64,000 nt of DNA from an uncultured Nitrospiraceae bacterium (GCA_937138415.1 CAKZPA010000003.1:23897-87896); one strand, 5' to 3'. Counted from the stretch's first letter, positions 43,385-53,931 are shown. Notes: generated by a model from the letters alone, not told the origin. Numbers and translations are program-made.

Positions 43385-43888
43385 TCATTCGACCGCGTTG
43401 GGGTCCAGCTGAATGACCACGCAAGCACCGCCGCGAAGTTCGTCTAAATGGCGTCTGAGTCGTTTGTTCAATTCCTCCTCGACGAGCACCTTCTCGATAT
43501 CGTCCCTCACTTCGTCGATATCCTTCCCCTGAAATTCGTGACGGTGCGCATCGTAAAACTGCTTTATATCGTCGTCCCCTACCCGTATGAAGGCACGAAC
43601 CCGAAGGTCGATGTACTCTTTTACCAACGCATCCTCGTTTTGGGGCTTGAGGCGCATCCTTCGCGCCTCCCTCACGAGGAGAAGCCTGTTGATCATCGTG
43701 TTCAAGACGTCCTCGCGCGTCACGGTGGGAACCGCCTTTACCGTTTCAGCGTAGGTTTTTTCCAGCTCGCTGAGCGTGATCGCCCCGGTGTCGACGAACG
43801 CGACGACCCTGTCCTCGATGCCCGCGGATACCGGAAGGCAGAACCAGGCAATCGCCCCCACAAGATACACGACAGACAGACCGCGCAT
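43385..43888 (-). CDS. SurA N-domain-like periplasmic chaperone lacking a PPIase domain
   Basis: 167 residues. MRGLSVVYLVGAIAWFCLPVSAG is a signal peptide; the ATG preceded by AGGGAGG was chosen over one six codons upstream. The mature part (DRVVAFVDTGAITLSELEKT, MINRLLLVREARRM) matches the SurA_N chaperone core, with a short C-terminal helix (DDIEKVLVEEELNKRLRRHL). No parvulin domain is present. Its place between an Omp85 gene and pdxA supports an outer membrane protein chaperone role. Confidence 0.78.
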   Translation of the reverse strand: MRGLSVVYLVGAIAWFCLPVSAGIEDRVVAFVDTGAITLSELEKTYAETVKAVPTVTREDVLNTMINRLLLVREARRMRLKPQNEDALVKEYIDLRVRAFIRVGDDDIKQFYDAHRHEFQGKDIDEVRDDIEKVLVEEELNKRLRRHLDELRGGACVVIQLDPNAVE

Positions 43889-43895
43889 CGCCTCC

Positions 43896-46571
43896 CTAAA
43901 ACGCATGACCAATGCTGAAATGCAATTCACCCCTGCTCTCGTCCCGCTTCCGCTGCAGTTTATGCCCGTAATCGACCCGCAGGGGCCCGACGGGCGTTTC
44001 ATAACGGAAACCGATCCCCGTCGTGAATGTGCTTTCGGAGGGATCGATATCCTCCACTTCCCGCCAGACGTTTCCTCCGTCGAGGAACGTCACGAGTCCG
44101 AAACCTCTGCCGAGAGAGATCCGCAGCTCGAGATTCTCCATGAGAAACGCGTTGCCGCCCGTCGGACTTCCGTCGGATCCTTTGGGGCCAAGGGTATCCT
44201 GTTCGTACCCTCTGACGGTGGTCCTCCCTCCGAGGAAAAACCGCTCGACAATCGGCAGTTCGGCCGTCGCGCCATACCCTTTCGCAAAACCGCCCCTGAG
44301 GGAAGCGGCGCACACGATCCCGGAAACGAGTTCATGATAAATGTTGCCATAGAAGCTCAGTTTCACAAAATCCGACTCGGACAGGAAAAGAGGCGACGTG
44401 AGTTTCGCAGCGACCCCGGCGAGAATCCCTCGCGACGGATAGAACGGGTCGTTTCTCGTGTCGTAGATGAGCCCGAGCCTCAACCCGCTGATCACGAGCG
44501 TTCCGGTATCTTCGCGCGTCAGGATGACATCGGGCTGTACATCGTAGGTATTCACCACGGAAAATTCGTAGAACAATTCGGACTTGATGTGCGGCCCGAT
44601 TTTGCGTTCCACGCCGCTGCTGATCGCGTTCCGAGAAAGTTTGTAGCGCGTCTCCCTCGTGTCGATGTTGATTTCCTCGCGGTGCTCCGTCAGGAAGAAA
44701 GCCCTGAGCGCCGTGGCGCCGTCGAGAAACCACGGCTCGTAGTACTGGAGTATGAGCCGTCTGTGCAACGCACTGAGTTCGGTGCGAACCGAGGCTTGAC
44801 GGTGCATGCCCCATAGGTTCCGATAGCTCACATCGAGGTATCCTCTGTACTGCTCATAATCGGAATAGCCGAGGCCGAACTCGACGGCTCCCGCGTTGCC
44901 TTCGTGGAGACTGACGAGGACATCCCGCCGCTGATTCTCCCCTTCGAGCATCTCGACGTTGACGTCGGTGAAGAGACCGAGCCGGTAGAGCCGCTGCTTC
45001 TCCTTCCTGAGCAGGCTGTAGTCGAACGGCGCGTTCTCCTCCTTGAGGAGTTCCCGCCGTATGACCGCATACCGCGTTTTCCTGTTGCCGGTGACGATCG
45101 TCTTCCCGAAGAGCGTCAGTGGGCCTTCCTCGATCACGAACAAGACGTTCGCCCGATGCGCGTCAAAGGACCGCTGGACCGTCACGTCGACCATGGGGAA
45201 TCCCTTCGTCGTATAAAACTCGATCAGCCGGTAGCGGGCATTCGAAATGTCGACATCGTTGTACGGCGCACCGGGCTGCAATTGCATAATCCGCCGCACC
45301 TCGTCTTCGGAGACAATCCGCGTCCCGACGATATCGATCCGCCCGATCTCGGTACGCTCGCCTTCTTCTACGGGAATCGTAATATTCATAGTCCGGGAGG
45401 TCTCGTCATACGATGTCCGGAATTCGCCGATGCTCACGTTCAGGTATCCGAGGGCAAAGTAGAAGTCGCGCAAAGTCTCGCGGTCCGTCTCGAAAAACTC
45501 GGGATTGTAGAGCGTGCCCTCCCTGAGCGAAAGGATACGCCTGAGCCTATCTTCGTCGAGCGATACCCCGTCGAAGGAAATTCTCCCCGTGCGAACCATC
45601 TTCCCTTCGAATATGAAGAACGTGACCGTAATGACATCGTTCCGCTCTGTCACGACCGGTGCGATCTGCGCGAACGGGAATCCGTTCGCGTGGTAGAGGG
45701 CCTGCAGCCGATGGACGGCCTCCTGCACGATGTCATCGTTGAAATCCTCGGCATCGCGAAAAGGCATCTCCGCGAGAATTTTTTTCCCCGAGATTGCCTC
45801 GTTGCCGTCGATCGCGATGAGGAGGCGTCTTCCTGGAAGCACGGAGAGAACGAGGACCCCATCCCGATAGGAGAGAAGCTTGACGGTCGGTCGCAGGTAG
45901 TGCCGGTCCTTGTAGTACTTCCGAACCCGCTCGATCTCTTTTTGCACTGTGATTTGATCGTAGATATCTCCCTCGGATATTCTCAGCACAGAACGTACGT
46001 CGTCAGTCGTGCCGACGATGACGATTTTCGCGATCCTCTCCGGCACCCCGGTGTCGACGATCAAGCGGATCCCCACCCTCGAGCGGCCACCCAACGGCTC
46101 GACCGCTGCGTCAACGCGCGCTCGCGGGAATCCACGGATCGCGATCGCCTCTCTCAGCGCGCCCGCCGCCTTTTCGACCGCATTACACGAAAGATACTCT
46201 CCCTCTTTTACGGGAAACAGGGAGAGGATCGTTCCGCGGGAGAAGGCATGATCACCGGCGACCGAAATCTTTTCCACGCGCGGTTTTTCCCTGACACGGA
46301 TACGAACGGCCGCGCGTTCCCAATCATCGACCTCCACAGCGATATCATCGAATATCCCTTTCAAGAACGCCCTCTTGATCCCGTCCCGGACGCGTCCCTC
46401 GTCGATCGGTTCCCCGGGGACGATGTCGAGAAGATATAAGAGTTCGTCTTTCCCGATTGACTGTAGTCCCGCAATGTCGACCGTTTCGACGACGGGCACA
46501 GCGAAGACGACGTGGGGCGATACCAGTGCGCAGAGGAGAATGAGCGAAAGGACCGTTCTCGGCATGGTCAT
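43896..46571 (-). CDS. Omp85-family outer membrane assembly protein (TamA/BamA-like) with seven POTRA repeats
   Basis: 891 residues with a signal peptide (VLSLILLCALVSPHVVFA). I count seven POTRA-like repeats to about residue 570; each has a G-x-x-x-x-x-x-G or KGIF/RGFP-type turn (for example LKGIFDDIAVEV, TKGFPMVDVTV, YRLGLFTDVNVEM). BamA has five and TamA three. The C-terminal barrel contains FFLGGRTTVRGYEQD and ends GHAF with a terminal Phe. It sits 3' of tamB with start and stop overlapping, so TamA is favoured, but BamA is possible. The start among three nearby ATG/GTG codons is uncertain. Confidence 0.85.
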   Translation of the reverse strand: MTMPRTVLSLILLCALVSPHVVFAVPVVETVDIAGLQSIGKDELLYLLDIVPGEPIDEGRVRDGIKRAFLKGIFDDIAVEVDDWERAAVRIRVREKPRVEKISVAGDHAFSRGTILSLFPVKEGEYLSCNAVEKAAGALREAIAIRGFPRARVDAAVEPLGGRSRVGIRLIVDTGVPERIAKIVIVGTTDDVRSVLRISEGDIYDQITVQKEIERVRKYYKDRHYLRPTVKLLSYRDGVLVLSVLPGRRLLIAIDGNEAISGKKILAEMPFRDAEDFNDDIVQEAVHRLQALYHANGFPFAQIAPVVTERNDVITVTFFIFEGKMVRTGRISFDGVSLDEDRLRRILSLREGTLYNPEFFETDRETLRDFYFALGYLNVSIGEFRTSYDETSRTMNITIPVEEGERTEIGRIDIVGTRIVSEDEVRRIMQLQPGAPYNDVDISNARYRLIEFYTTKGFPMVDVTVQRSFDAHRANVLFVIEEGPLTLFGKTIVTGNRKTRYAVIRRELLKEENAPFDYSLLRKEKQRLYRLGLFTDVNVEMLEGENQRRDVLVSLHEGNAGAVEFGLGYSDYEQYRGYLDVSYRNLWGMHRQASVRTELSALHRRLILQYYEPWFLDGATALRAFFLTEHREEINIDTRETRYKLSRNAISSGVERKIGPHIKSELFYEFSVVNTYDVQPDVILTREDTGTLVISGLRLGLIYDTRNDPFYPSRGILAGVAAKLTSPLFLSESDFVKLSFYGNIYHELVSGIVCAASLRGGFAKGYGATAELPIVERFFLGGRTTVRGYEQDTLGPKGSDGSPTGGNAFLMENLELRISLGRGFGLVTFLDGGNVWREVEDIDPSESTFTTGIGFRYETPVGPLRVDYGHKLQRKRDESRGELHFSIGHAF

Positions 46572-49500
46572 CACCGGAACTCGAACCTAAACTTTACGTC
46601 TCCGCCGATACTGCCGGTATCGTCGCGCGTCCCGACGAGGGAGATATTCCTGTTCAGGACGTACTCGACTCTCAGTACCTGTTCTTCCGTGGAGCCGACG
46701 GATGTCGTGTACGTGACAAAGACCTTGTCGCCGATAAACCTCTCCGATACGGTTACCCGAGGCTGTACGGTCCCGGTCACTTTCGAGACGTACGGTTCGA
46801 CCTGGAACCGATCGATCCCCGTCAAAGCCCGTATTCTCTCCTCGAGGATATCCTGCTGTTTGCCCGTGATGAATGACGTCGCCGCTCCCGCGCCGATTCC
46901 ACCTTCGAGCCCTTTCGTCTGCTTGCCAAGTTGCCCGACCGTGAGGAGAGAGAGAATGTCCACTTCCTCGAGCGGGGGATCGGACGACAGTGCGAGGGTG
47001 AATCGATCCATCTCTCCTTCGAGGCTCAGCCTGATCGCGTACCCCTTCATCGTCGTCTCCGCCGTGAGACCGAGGATGGGCTTGATCCTGTGCGGATCCG
47101 TAAAATCCGCGCTGGCGTGGATGATTCTGAACTCATTGTTGCGAAAATAGATGTACCCTTCTTTGGACTCGAGCCTTCCGAAGAGGATGGGATTGCCGAG
47201 AGTGCCCTTGACCAGCATATCGCCGCGTATCCGCACCGGGGCCCGCGCGATATTGTTGTCAACCGTGATATTTTCGCTGCCGGAAATCTGAATATTGAGT
47301 TCCGCCCTCTCGAACAGAGACGCTTCCGCCTTCGGCTTCTCGATCGCACGCGCGGCCAGGAGCCATCCCCGCCACTCGACCGGTTCGCGATAGCGCGCTC
47401 GATTGATGCGGATATCGCCCGTCACCTGCATGGCATCTGGCGTGCCCCGGGAGAGGAGATTCCCGCTGAAGTTCACGGAAAACTCCGGCGATATCTTCAC
47501 CGTAATATCGTCGAGCCGCATATCGAGGTGAAACCGCCGCACCGCGAACCCCGTCAGATATGCGAGACCCGTGATACTGGCCGTTCCGCCCCCGAAACGC
47601 CCGGTCAATTTTTCGATGACAATTCTGTCTTCGTCGACGTAGAGATACCCATTGATTCCGCTCATGTACGCAGCGTAGCCCCTCAATCCGAAAGATCCGT
47701 CCGAGATCGTCATGCCGCCTTTTACGTCGGGCTTGTCCCATTTCCCCCTCACCACGAAAACGAAATCGGTGTCGCCTTTCAGATATCCGATTTTTCTCGA
47801 TAGGCCTTTCAGCGGCGATAACGTCGACCTCCCGTCCAATTGGAGGTCATACTCTCTGCCCATCTCTACAGTGCCGGCGACGCGGAACGCCATATCGCCG
47901 CTCCGGATCGAGAACCGGGGGAGTTCCACCCTGCGGTTCCGAACGGAGAAGCGGACTTCGGAGTCATTCGAGAAAGACTGGCCGAACAGGAGGAGGCTCA
48001 GGCGGTTGATATTCGCGGACGCTTCGAATGTCTTCCAGTCCCCTTTCATATCGATCTTCCCCTCCAAATTGAGATGGAGGTCCTCCGGGACGTCTTTGAG
48101 GAGAGCGCTCGCGATGAAATCGTACCGCGACGGCTGGATGACAAGTCGAGCGCTCCACGGCAACCTCTCATCGAGATATCCCTGACCGTCGAGCTTCATC
48201 TTCTCGCCGAAGAGAGCGCCCCTCACGGTGATTTCGCGATTCCGGACTTCTCCGTGAATCGTTCCGGTCCCCATGTCTTTCCCTTTGAACGTCCCGCCCG
48301 CGATGATCGCGTCGATCGCGAGCGATGGATTGTCGAACGTGCCGCTCCCTTCGCATTTGACCGACATGAGGGCGTCGTCCGGCATTCCCCGAAGTCCCAT
48401 GTCCTTCAAAAATACTCTCTCGGACGTGGCGCGCACCGAAAACGCCTTGCGGACGTCGATCGTCCCATCGGCGGCGATCGAAGATTGCCCTCGTGCGATC
48501 CGCGCCCGCGTGAGGGAAAACTCCCCGTGCGCGTACCGAACGCCTCCCGACGCCGAATCGAAGGGAAGCGAATAGACCGACCCATTCTCGACCGAGGCCG
48601 TTCCCGTGACCGTGATCCCCCGTCCCCTGCCCTCTATCTTCACGTCCGCGCTCAGGAGTCCGCTCGCCATGATATCGCCCGCGAACACCTTCACCGCCTC
48701 CCCGAACTTCGCCCTCCGAATGGTTGCGGCCAACTCGTACACCGGGTCCGCGACGTCGAAGAGATCGACGGCTTCGGGGAAGAGAATTCTGCCTTTGATT
48801 CGGTGTTCCTCCCCCGGCGCACTCACCACCGCGTCCCGAACCGTCAGGAGGTCTTTCTGGTACGAAACATCGGCGGTGAACCCTTGCGCCCGATATCCTT
48901 CGACCGAGGGATTCGCCACAGCGATTCTGCCCGTTATGATCGGGTGAGACAACGAGCCGCTCACGCCACCGGAAAACAGCGCGCTCCCCTCTGCTCCACT
49001 GTAGTAGGGCATCGAGAGATCCCGAACATTCTCGGTTGCCAGTTTGACCTTGAGATCGAGAGTCTTCCGCGAGAGATCTATCACCCCGTCACCCGAGCCG
49101 CGCGACTGAGGCGTCGCCAACGCGAGATTCACAAGGGACAGATCCGACCCGCGGAGCGCGTACCTCCCCGTGATGTCGGTTATACGGTCGAGGACATTTC
49201 CGGGCCGGCTCCTGTTCCTTGGCTGCGCCGTTCCCGAGTGAGGATTCCTGTAAGCGAACCATCCTTCAGGGCTGAACGATCTTCCCGCGGTCGAGAGTTC
49301 GCCATCCACCTTCCCTTCGGGGATTCCCGGATCCCACCGTATCAACTGAAATACGCCGCTGCTGTTCACCGATTGGGCGCTCACGTTTACCGAAAACTCG
49401 TCCACGACGGGGAGATGGATGAACGCGTCGGCGCGGGCGGTACCCCCATAGAGAACCGCCGAACCGTCCGAGAAATGCATCACGCCCTTTCGGTACGTAA

Positions 49501-50605
49501 TAACGCATTGGAGAGAGTCCACATCGACGGTAAAGAGATTGCCCTTCCGGAGGCGTGCGCGCGCTTTGCCGTTGATATCGGAGAGCGGACCATTGATCTC
49601 CCCGTCGAATTGCACGAAGCCCTCGACGCGCTCTCTGACCTTGAGGAGTTCCATGAGCGTTTCCAGATAGAAATTTCCATCGAGCTCGAGATGCACAGAG
49701 ATTTCATCCGGACGGGGGAAGCCAACGCCCACCTTCCCGATTTCAGGAGACGGCATCCCGCGTTCCGAACGGAATTCCGGCAACGCGCGCCCGCCCTTTT
49801 CAAACCGGATCGTCCCCGTGGCCGTAATGCGCCCGTCACCTTTTTCTTTCAACCCGAGAAAGCGCTTGACTGAATCCATGAGGACCGACATGCGTGTTTC
49901 GAAACGACCCCTTCCTTTCGCATAGACACCCTCTCCTGCGAGGTCGGAGCCGAATGCGCCGACCCGGAGCTTCTTCACGTCGATGCCGTTGTCCGAGAGG
50001 ACAACCGCGACAGTCACATCGCACGCGATCTGTGGCCAGTTCTGGCGGTCAATGACAACATTCTCGGCCGAGGCTTTCAGGCGGGGCCGCTCTCCCGTGA
50101 TCAGCTCGCCGGACAGCCCGTCAACTGCGATGTCCGCACGCAACGCGCTGTCATGGATCTTCACTGTGCCCGACGTCACCTCGACCGCTTTGATCTTGAC
50201 TTTCCAAACCCCTTTCCGCTCCCGCTGGAGATACGCTTTGACGTGCGTGATCATCTCCTCGATCTTCTCTCTTTCAGCCGTTACCGACGCCCCTCGCAGG
50301 ACGAGCCGGTGGAGATAAACGGTGCGGGTAAAAACCCCGCCGAGGCCGAGATACGCCTTCGCTCTTTCGACGCTGACGATATGACCCGCGGCGCCGTCGG
50401 ACACAGCGATGGCATCCGCTTCAACCGCGAGCGGGAACAGATCCAGCGTGATGTCGTCGACGGTAACGTCTTCTCCCAGGAGGTCCTTCAACTCAGGGAT
50501 GAGGTAAGCCTTCAGCGCAACAGAGAGCGCGGGGGTTCCCGCAAGGAACAGGACGAGAAAGACCGCGACGAGGCCGAAACAAATGAGGAGATATATTTTC
50601 TTCAC
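46571..50605 (-). CDS. tamB: TamB-family translocation and assembly module protein
   Basis: 1344 residues from a GTG start (KKIYLLICFGLVAVFLVLFL membrane anchor); the ORF track adds 32 upstream codons. The AsmA-like N-terminus is followed by a long beta-helical repeat region and the C-terminal TamB domain (DILSLLTVGQLGKQTKGL, MDRFTLALSSDPPLEE). TamB proteins span the periplasm and are thought to carry lipid or assist membrane protein assembly with an Omp85 partner, which is the next gene here. The ribosome site is weak and the start unsure. Confidence 0.87.
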   Translation of the reverse strand: MKKIYLLICFGLVAVFLVLFLAGTPALSVALKAYLIPELKDLLGEDVTVDDITLDLFPLAVEADAIAVSDGAAGHIVSVERAKAYLGLGGVFTRTVYLHRLVLRGASVTAEREKIEEMITHVKAYLQRERKGVWKVKIKAVEVTSGTVKIHDSALRADIAVDGLSGELITGERPRLKASAENVVIDRQNWPQIACDVTVAVVLSDNGIDVKKLRVGAFGSDLAGEGVYAKGRGRFETRMSVLMDSVKRFLGLKEKGDGRITATGTIRFEKGGRALPEFRSERGMPSPEIGKVGVGFPRPDEISVHLELDGNFYLETLMELLKVRERVEGFVQFDGEINGPLSDINGKARARLRKGNLFTVDVDSLQCVITYRKGVMHFSDGSAVLYGGTARADAFIHLPVVDEFSVNVSAQSVNSSGVFQLIRWDPGIPEGKVDGELSTAGRSFSPEGWFAYRNPHSGTAQPRNRSRPGNVLDRITDITGRYALRGSDLSLVNLALATPQSRGSGDGVIDLSRKTLDLKVKLATENVRDLSMPYYSGAEGSALFSGGVSGSLSHPIITGRIAVANPSVEGYRAQGFTADVSYQKDLLTVRDAVVSAPGEEHRIKGRILFPEAVDLFDVADPVYELAATIRRAKFGEAVKVFAGDIMASGLLSADVKIEGRGRGITVTGTASVENGSVYSLPFDSASGGVRYAHGEFSLTRARIARGQSSIAADGTIDVRKAFSVRATSERVFLKDMGLRGMPDDALMSVKCEGSGTFDNPSLAIDAIIAGGTFKGKDMGTGTIHGEVRNREITVRGALFGEKMKLDGQGYLDERLPWSARLVIQPSRYDFIASALLKDVPEDLHLNLEGKIDMKGDWKTFEASANINRLSLLLFGQSFSNDSEVRFSVRNRRVELPRFSIRSGDMAFRVAGTVEMGREYDLQLDGRSTLSPLKGLSRKIGYLKGDTDFVFVVRGKWDKPDVKGGMTISDGSFGLRGYAAYMSGINGYLYVDEDRIVIEKLTGRFGGGTASITGLAYLTGFAVRRFHLDMRLDDITVKISPEFSVNFSGNLLSRGTPDAMQVTGDIRINRARYREPVEWRGWLLAARAIEKPKAEASLFERAELNIQISGSENITVDNNIARAPVRIRGDMLVKGTLGNPILFGRLESKEGYIYFRNNEFRIIHASADFTDPHRIKPILGLTAETTMKGYAIRLSLEGEMDRFTLALSSDPPLEEVDILSLLTVGQLGKQTKGLEGGIGAGAATSFITGKQQDILEERIRALTGIDRFQVEPYVSKVTGTVQPRVTVSERFIGDKVFVTYTTSVGSTEEQVLRVEYVLNRNISLVGTRDDTGSIGGDVKFRFEFR

Positions 50606-50864
50606 ACGTTGATGGCCGTCTCCACCGTAATGGTACTCACTGCCATGGTTGCGGCAGAAAAGGCGTCGCATATCCGGGCGCGGGGAGACGCGGAGTGCCA
50701 CGCATTCTCTATCGCTCCGCTCTCCTGAGCGCCGTTACCATACGATCGATCCACCGATTTTCCGTCATCGCGTCGCATCGTGTAACACACGCCGTTTCGC
50801 CGTTTTATTGTATCAGTAACATTGCCATCTTGACCATCACGGCCACCTTTTCAAAAGAAATTGC

Positions 50865-50870
50865 TATAAT
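50865..50870 (+). promoter_or_regulatory. Extended -10 promoter of msrAB
   Basis: TATAAT preceded by TGC, 14 nt before the GTG start. The nearest TTGACC is too far upstream to act as -35. Confidence 0.5.
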
Positions 50871-50884
50871 TTTCTGAAGAGGCC

Positions 50885-52066
50885 GTGGCGCAAAACATTG
50901 ACGAGAGACCGGGGTCATCGTCGCCGATCACGCGTCGCATAATGACCATTGCGGGGTACGCGATTGTGCTATTCTTCATGGCAGCCGTGAACAATGCTTC
51001 TTCCGCGGATGAAGTTGTCGCGCGGAGTGCCGAGAAACGTCCGGACACCGTGGAGAAAGCCACATTCGCCGGCGGTTGTTTCTGGTGCATGGAGGCGGCC
51101 TTCCGAAAGCTCGAGGGAGTGATCGACGTGGTCTCGGGATACACCGGCGGGCATAAGCCGAATCCGACGTACGAGGAGGTCTGTTCGGGAACGACCGGAC
51201 ATGCCGAAGCCGTTCTCGTCACGTTCGATCCCGCAAGGATACGGTATAGCGATCTCCTCGACGTCTTCTGGAGGCAGATAGACCCGACCGATCCCGGTGG
51301 TCAGTTCGCCGACCGCGGCGAGCAGTACCGTACCGCGATCTTCTACCACGATAGCGAGCAAAAACGTCTTGCGGAACAGTCGCGCGAACGGCTGGAAAAG
51401 TCCGGCACGTTTTCGAAACCGATCGTGACCCGCATAGTGCCCGCGACGACGTTTTACCCCGCGGAGGAATACCACCGAAAGTACCATGAGAAAAACCCGG
51501 TCCGTTATATGCTGTACCGCGCAGGCTCGGGACGCGATCAGTTCCTCGAGGCGGCGTGGGGGAGAAAAGGAGAAACGCCGGGGACGCGGAAATCGGGAAA
51601 CGTCTTTGTGAAACCGTCGCGGGAGGAATTGAGAAAGAAGCTGACACCGTTACAATTCGAGGTGACGCAGGAGGGCGGGACGGGACCCGCATTCGGCAAC
51701 GAGTACTGGGAGAACAAGAGAGACGGGATTTACGTCGACGTCGTCTCCGGAGAGCCATTGTTCAGTTCCCTCGACAAATATGACTCCGGGACCGGCTGGC
51801 CAAGTTTCACGAAGACTCTCGAGCCCGCCAACATCGTCGAAAAAGAAGATCGCAGCCTCTTTATGAAAAGGACGGAGGTGAGGAGCAGGCATGCAGACTC
51901 TCACCTTGGACATGTCTTCCCTGACGGGCCGCCCCCGACCGGCCTTCGCTACTGCATCAACTCCGCGGCCCTTCGCTTCGTTCCCGTGGACGAACTCGAG
52001 GCCGAGGGATACGGACGGTATAAAAACCTCTTCGAGAAAAAGGAGCGTTCCGGTCACCGGGAGTGA
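50885..52066 (+). CDS. msrAB: Bifunctional methionine sulfoxide reductase MsrA-MsrB, membrane-targeted
   Basis: 393 residues. An N-terminal hydrophobic segment ([17 protein letters not shown]) is either a signal peptide or anchor, placing the enzyme outside the cytoplasm. MsrA carries the catalytic [11 protein letters not shown]. The MsrB half has GTGWPSF, HLGHVF and [11 protein letters not shown] with the catalytic Cys; the zinc CxxC pairs are absent, as in zinc-free MsrB. Both sulfoxide stereoisomers would be reduced. A short linker joins the halves. The GTG start lies at the predicted promoter; an ATG 19 codons later is an alternative. Confidence 0.9.
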   Translation: MAQNIDERPGSSSPITRRIMTIAGYAIVLFFMAAVNNASSADEVVARSAEKRPDTVEKATFAGGCFWCMEAAFRKLEGVIDVVSGYTGGHKPNPTYEEVCSGTTGHAEAVLVTFDPARIRYSDLLDVFWRQIDPTDPGGQFADRGEQYRTAIFYHDSEQKRLAEQSRERLEKSGTFSKPIVTRIVPATTFYPAEEYHRKYHEKNPVRYMLYRAGSGRDQFLEAAWGRKGETPGTRKSGNVFVKPSREELRKKLTPLQFEVTQEGGTGPAFGNEYWENKRDGIYVDVVSGEPLFSSLDKYDSGTGWPSFTKTLEPANIVEKEDRSLFMKRTEVRSRHADSHLGHVFPDGPPPTGLRYCINSAALRFVPVDELEAEGYGRYKNLFEKKERSGHRE

Positions 52067-52070
52067 CCGG
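52050..52070 (+). other. Hairpin overlapping the msrAB stop codon
   Basis: CCGGTCAC and GTGACCGG form an 8-bp perfect stem with a CGGGA loop. No U-tract follows, so it may act as a read-through barrier or RNA stabiliser rather than a classical terminator. Confidence 0.4.
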
Positions 52071-52106
52071 GTTCACCGGTATCCGCCTGCTGATAATAAT
52101 AGATAC

Positions 52107-53027
52107 ATGAAAGTCATCGTATGCGGGGGTGCCGGTCTCATTGGACACCGGCTGTCTTCTTTCCTCCTCGAGAGCGGATACGAGGTGATCGTTCTCGACA
52201 GGAACCGGTCCCGGATAGAGTCCCCGAAACTGCATTCCTTCCCCGTGAATCTCTTGAGGACAGAGGACTTCGACAGGAGCTGGTTCGAGGGCGTATCCGC
52301 GGTCGTTAACCTCAGCGGAAAAGACGTTCTAAAGCTCTGGACGGAAGAATACAAAAAAGCCATTTGGGAGAGCCGGGTGACCGTGAATGAGCGCCTCGTC
52401 GATTTCATGAGCACGCTCGACAGTAAACCGACCGTGTTCGTCTCGGCTTCCGCCGTCGGATATTACGGAGACACGGGAGACCGCGAGATCGACGAGAACA
52501 CCCCGGCCGGAGAGGGGTTTCTCGCCGATGTCTGCGTGGCCTGGGAACGCGCTGCCCGGCGCGCGGAGACGCTCGGGATGCGGTCCGTCCAGGTGCGCAC
52601 CGCGCCGGTCCTCAGCAGCGAGGGGGGATTCCTCCAGAAGCTCACCCAGTCCATGAAATTCGGCCTCACGGTGCGTTTTGGTGAAGGATCGAACTGGTTT
52701 CCGTGGATCCACATGCAGGATCTCGTTCAGATTTACGAACTGACGCTCAGAGAGACCCGCCTTTCGGGCCCTGTAAACGCGTGTGCGCCGGGGTTCGTTC
52801 GATTCCGGGAATTGCTCGATCTCGTCCGGCGCTACCGGAAAGCGGTCGTTCTGCCCCTGCCCGTTGCCCTTTTCAGGATGGTGTCGAAGGAACTTGCTGA
52901 AGAGCTGACGCACAGCCAGAAAATCTTCCCCGCGAAATTGCGTGACGTCGGGTTTCGTTTCCGGTACGGAGCTCTTGCCAAAGCGCTCGAAGACGTTTTC
53001 GGACGCATGGGTACCGGGGTCTCGTAG
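52107..53027 (+). CDS. TIGR01777-family NAD-dependent epimerase-like protein
   Basis: 306 residues from MKVIVCGGAGLIGHRLSSFL. The Rossmann motif GGAGLIG, NLSGKDVLKLWTEEYKKAIWESR (variant of the family's NLAG block) and ASAVGYYGDTG are characteristic of the YfcH/SDR39U1 group, whose reaction is unknown. A C-terminal DUF1731-like segment (FPAKLRDVGFRFRYGALAKAL) is present. The ORF-track extension lies in msrAB and is removed. Confidence 0.88.
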   Translation: MKVIVCGGAGLIGHRLSSFLLESGYEVIVLDRNRSRIESPKLHSFPVNLLRTEDFDRSWFEGVSAVVNLSGKDVLKLWTEEYKKAIWESRVTVNERLVDFMSTLDSKPTVFVSASAVGYYGDTGDREIDENTPAGEGFLADVCVAWERAARRAETLGMRSVQVRTAPVLSSEGGFLQKLTQSMKFGLTVRFGEGSNWFPWIHMQDLVQIYELTLRETRLSGPVNACAPGFVRFRELLDLVRRYRKAVVLPLPVALFRMVSKELAEELTHSQKIFPAKLRDVGFRFRYGALAKALEDVFGRMGTGVS

Positions 53028-53136
53028 TTCGTTCCGTCGTGAGCGAAACATTTCTGACGGGCGGATCCGGGAGAGAGAAACGGCGTTGTTCTCGTCGCAG
53101 TAAGTCATTGGCGTGCCATGTGGGGAAACATCCGTG

Positions 53137-53928
53137 ATGGAGATACCTTTTCAGAGATGGTATGACGCGCTCCTGAGGAGGAGATCCCGGCGCCTCTATC
53201 AGGCGAAAGCGGTCCCCCCAAACGTGTTACAGTCGCTCGCGGATACCTATACCAATTTTCGCCCATTTGATTCGGTTCGCGCGGCCTCCGCGCGAATGAC
53301 GGACGACGTGTTCAAAGGCATTATCGGCGCGTACGGAAAGATAAGAGGAGCGCCGCACATGATCGCGTTCATCGGCGACACGCGGGACCGCCATGTGCGG
53401 GAAAAGATCGGCTACTACGGCGAAGCGATCGTGCTCGAAGCGACCGCTCTCGGCCTTGGAACGTGCTGGGTGGGGAAATCGTTCGATCGGAACGTTGCCT
53501 CGTCGTTCGTTGTGCTCGAGGAACACGAGCACATATTCGCGATCACCCCAATCGGCTATGCCGCTGAAAGATCCTCTTTCGAAGAACGCGCCCTCACCGC
53601 ATTCGGTCGTTCCCACGCACGGAAACCGCTCGGCGAACTGGCGAGCGGGCTGCCGGAAAACACGTGGAGCGAGTGGACGAGAAAATCCCTCGAAGCAGCC
53701 CGCCTCGCGCCTTCCGCGGTGAACAGACAACCCTGGAGGTTTTACGTCGAACACGGCAGAATCACGATATCCGTCGATACCATGGACGACAGCTACGGGA
53801 TATCGAAACGCATCGACTGCGGTATCGCAATGCTCCACATCGAAATCGCCGCCCTGGCGTGCGGCGTCAGCGGGACATGGGAATTCCTCGACCCTCCCCG
53901 TGTCGCGGCATTCGTCGCCCGATCCTGA
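53137..53928 (+). CDS. Long nitroreductase-family protein
   Basis: 263 residues from MEIPFQRWYDALLRRRSRR. It has two parts: an N-terminal half with RRSRRLYQAKAVPP and YGEAIVLEATALGLGTCWVGKSF, and a C-terminal half with KSLEAARLAPSAVNRQPWRFYVE, the FMN-binding block that usually comes first. The order is that of the 'nitroreductase TM1586-like' single-chain group. The substrate is unknown. An upstream start eight codons earlier is possible. Confidence 0.82.
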   Translation: MEIPFQRWYDALLRRRSRRLYQAKAVPPNVLQSLADTYTNFRPFDSVRAASARMTDDVFKGIIGAYGKIRGAPHMIAFIGDTRDRHVREKIGYYGEAIVLEATALGLGTCWVGKSFDRNVASSFVVLEEHEHIFAITPIGYAAERSSFEERALTAFGRSHARKPLGELASGLPENTWSEWTRKSLEAARLAPSAVNRQPWRFYVEHGRITISVDTMDDSYGISKRIDCGIAMLHIEIAALACGVSGTWEFLDPPRVAAFVARS

Positions 53929-53931
53929 TTC

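Noticed and set aside
44904-46439. 511-codon plus-strand ORF
   Set aside because: Shadow of the Omp85 gene.
47840-49873. 677-codon plus-strand ORF
   Set aside because: Shadow of tamB; low-complexity Arg/His/Glu/Asp-rich translation typical of GC-rich antisense frames.
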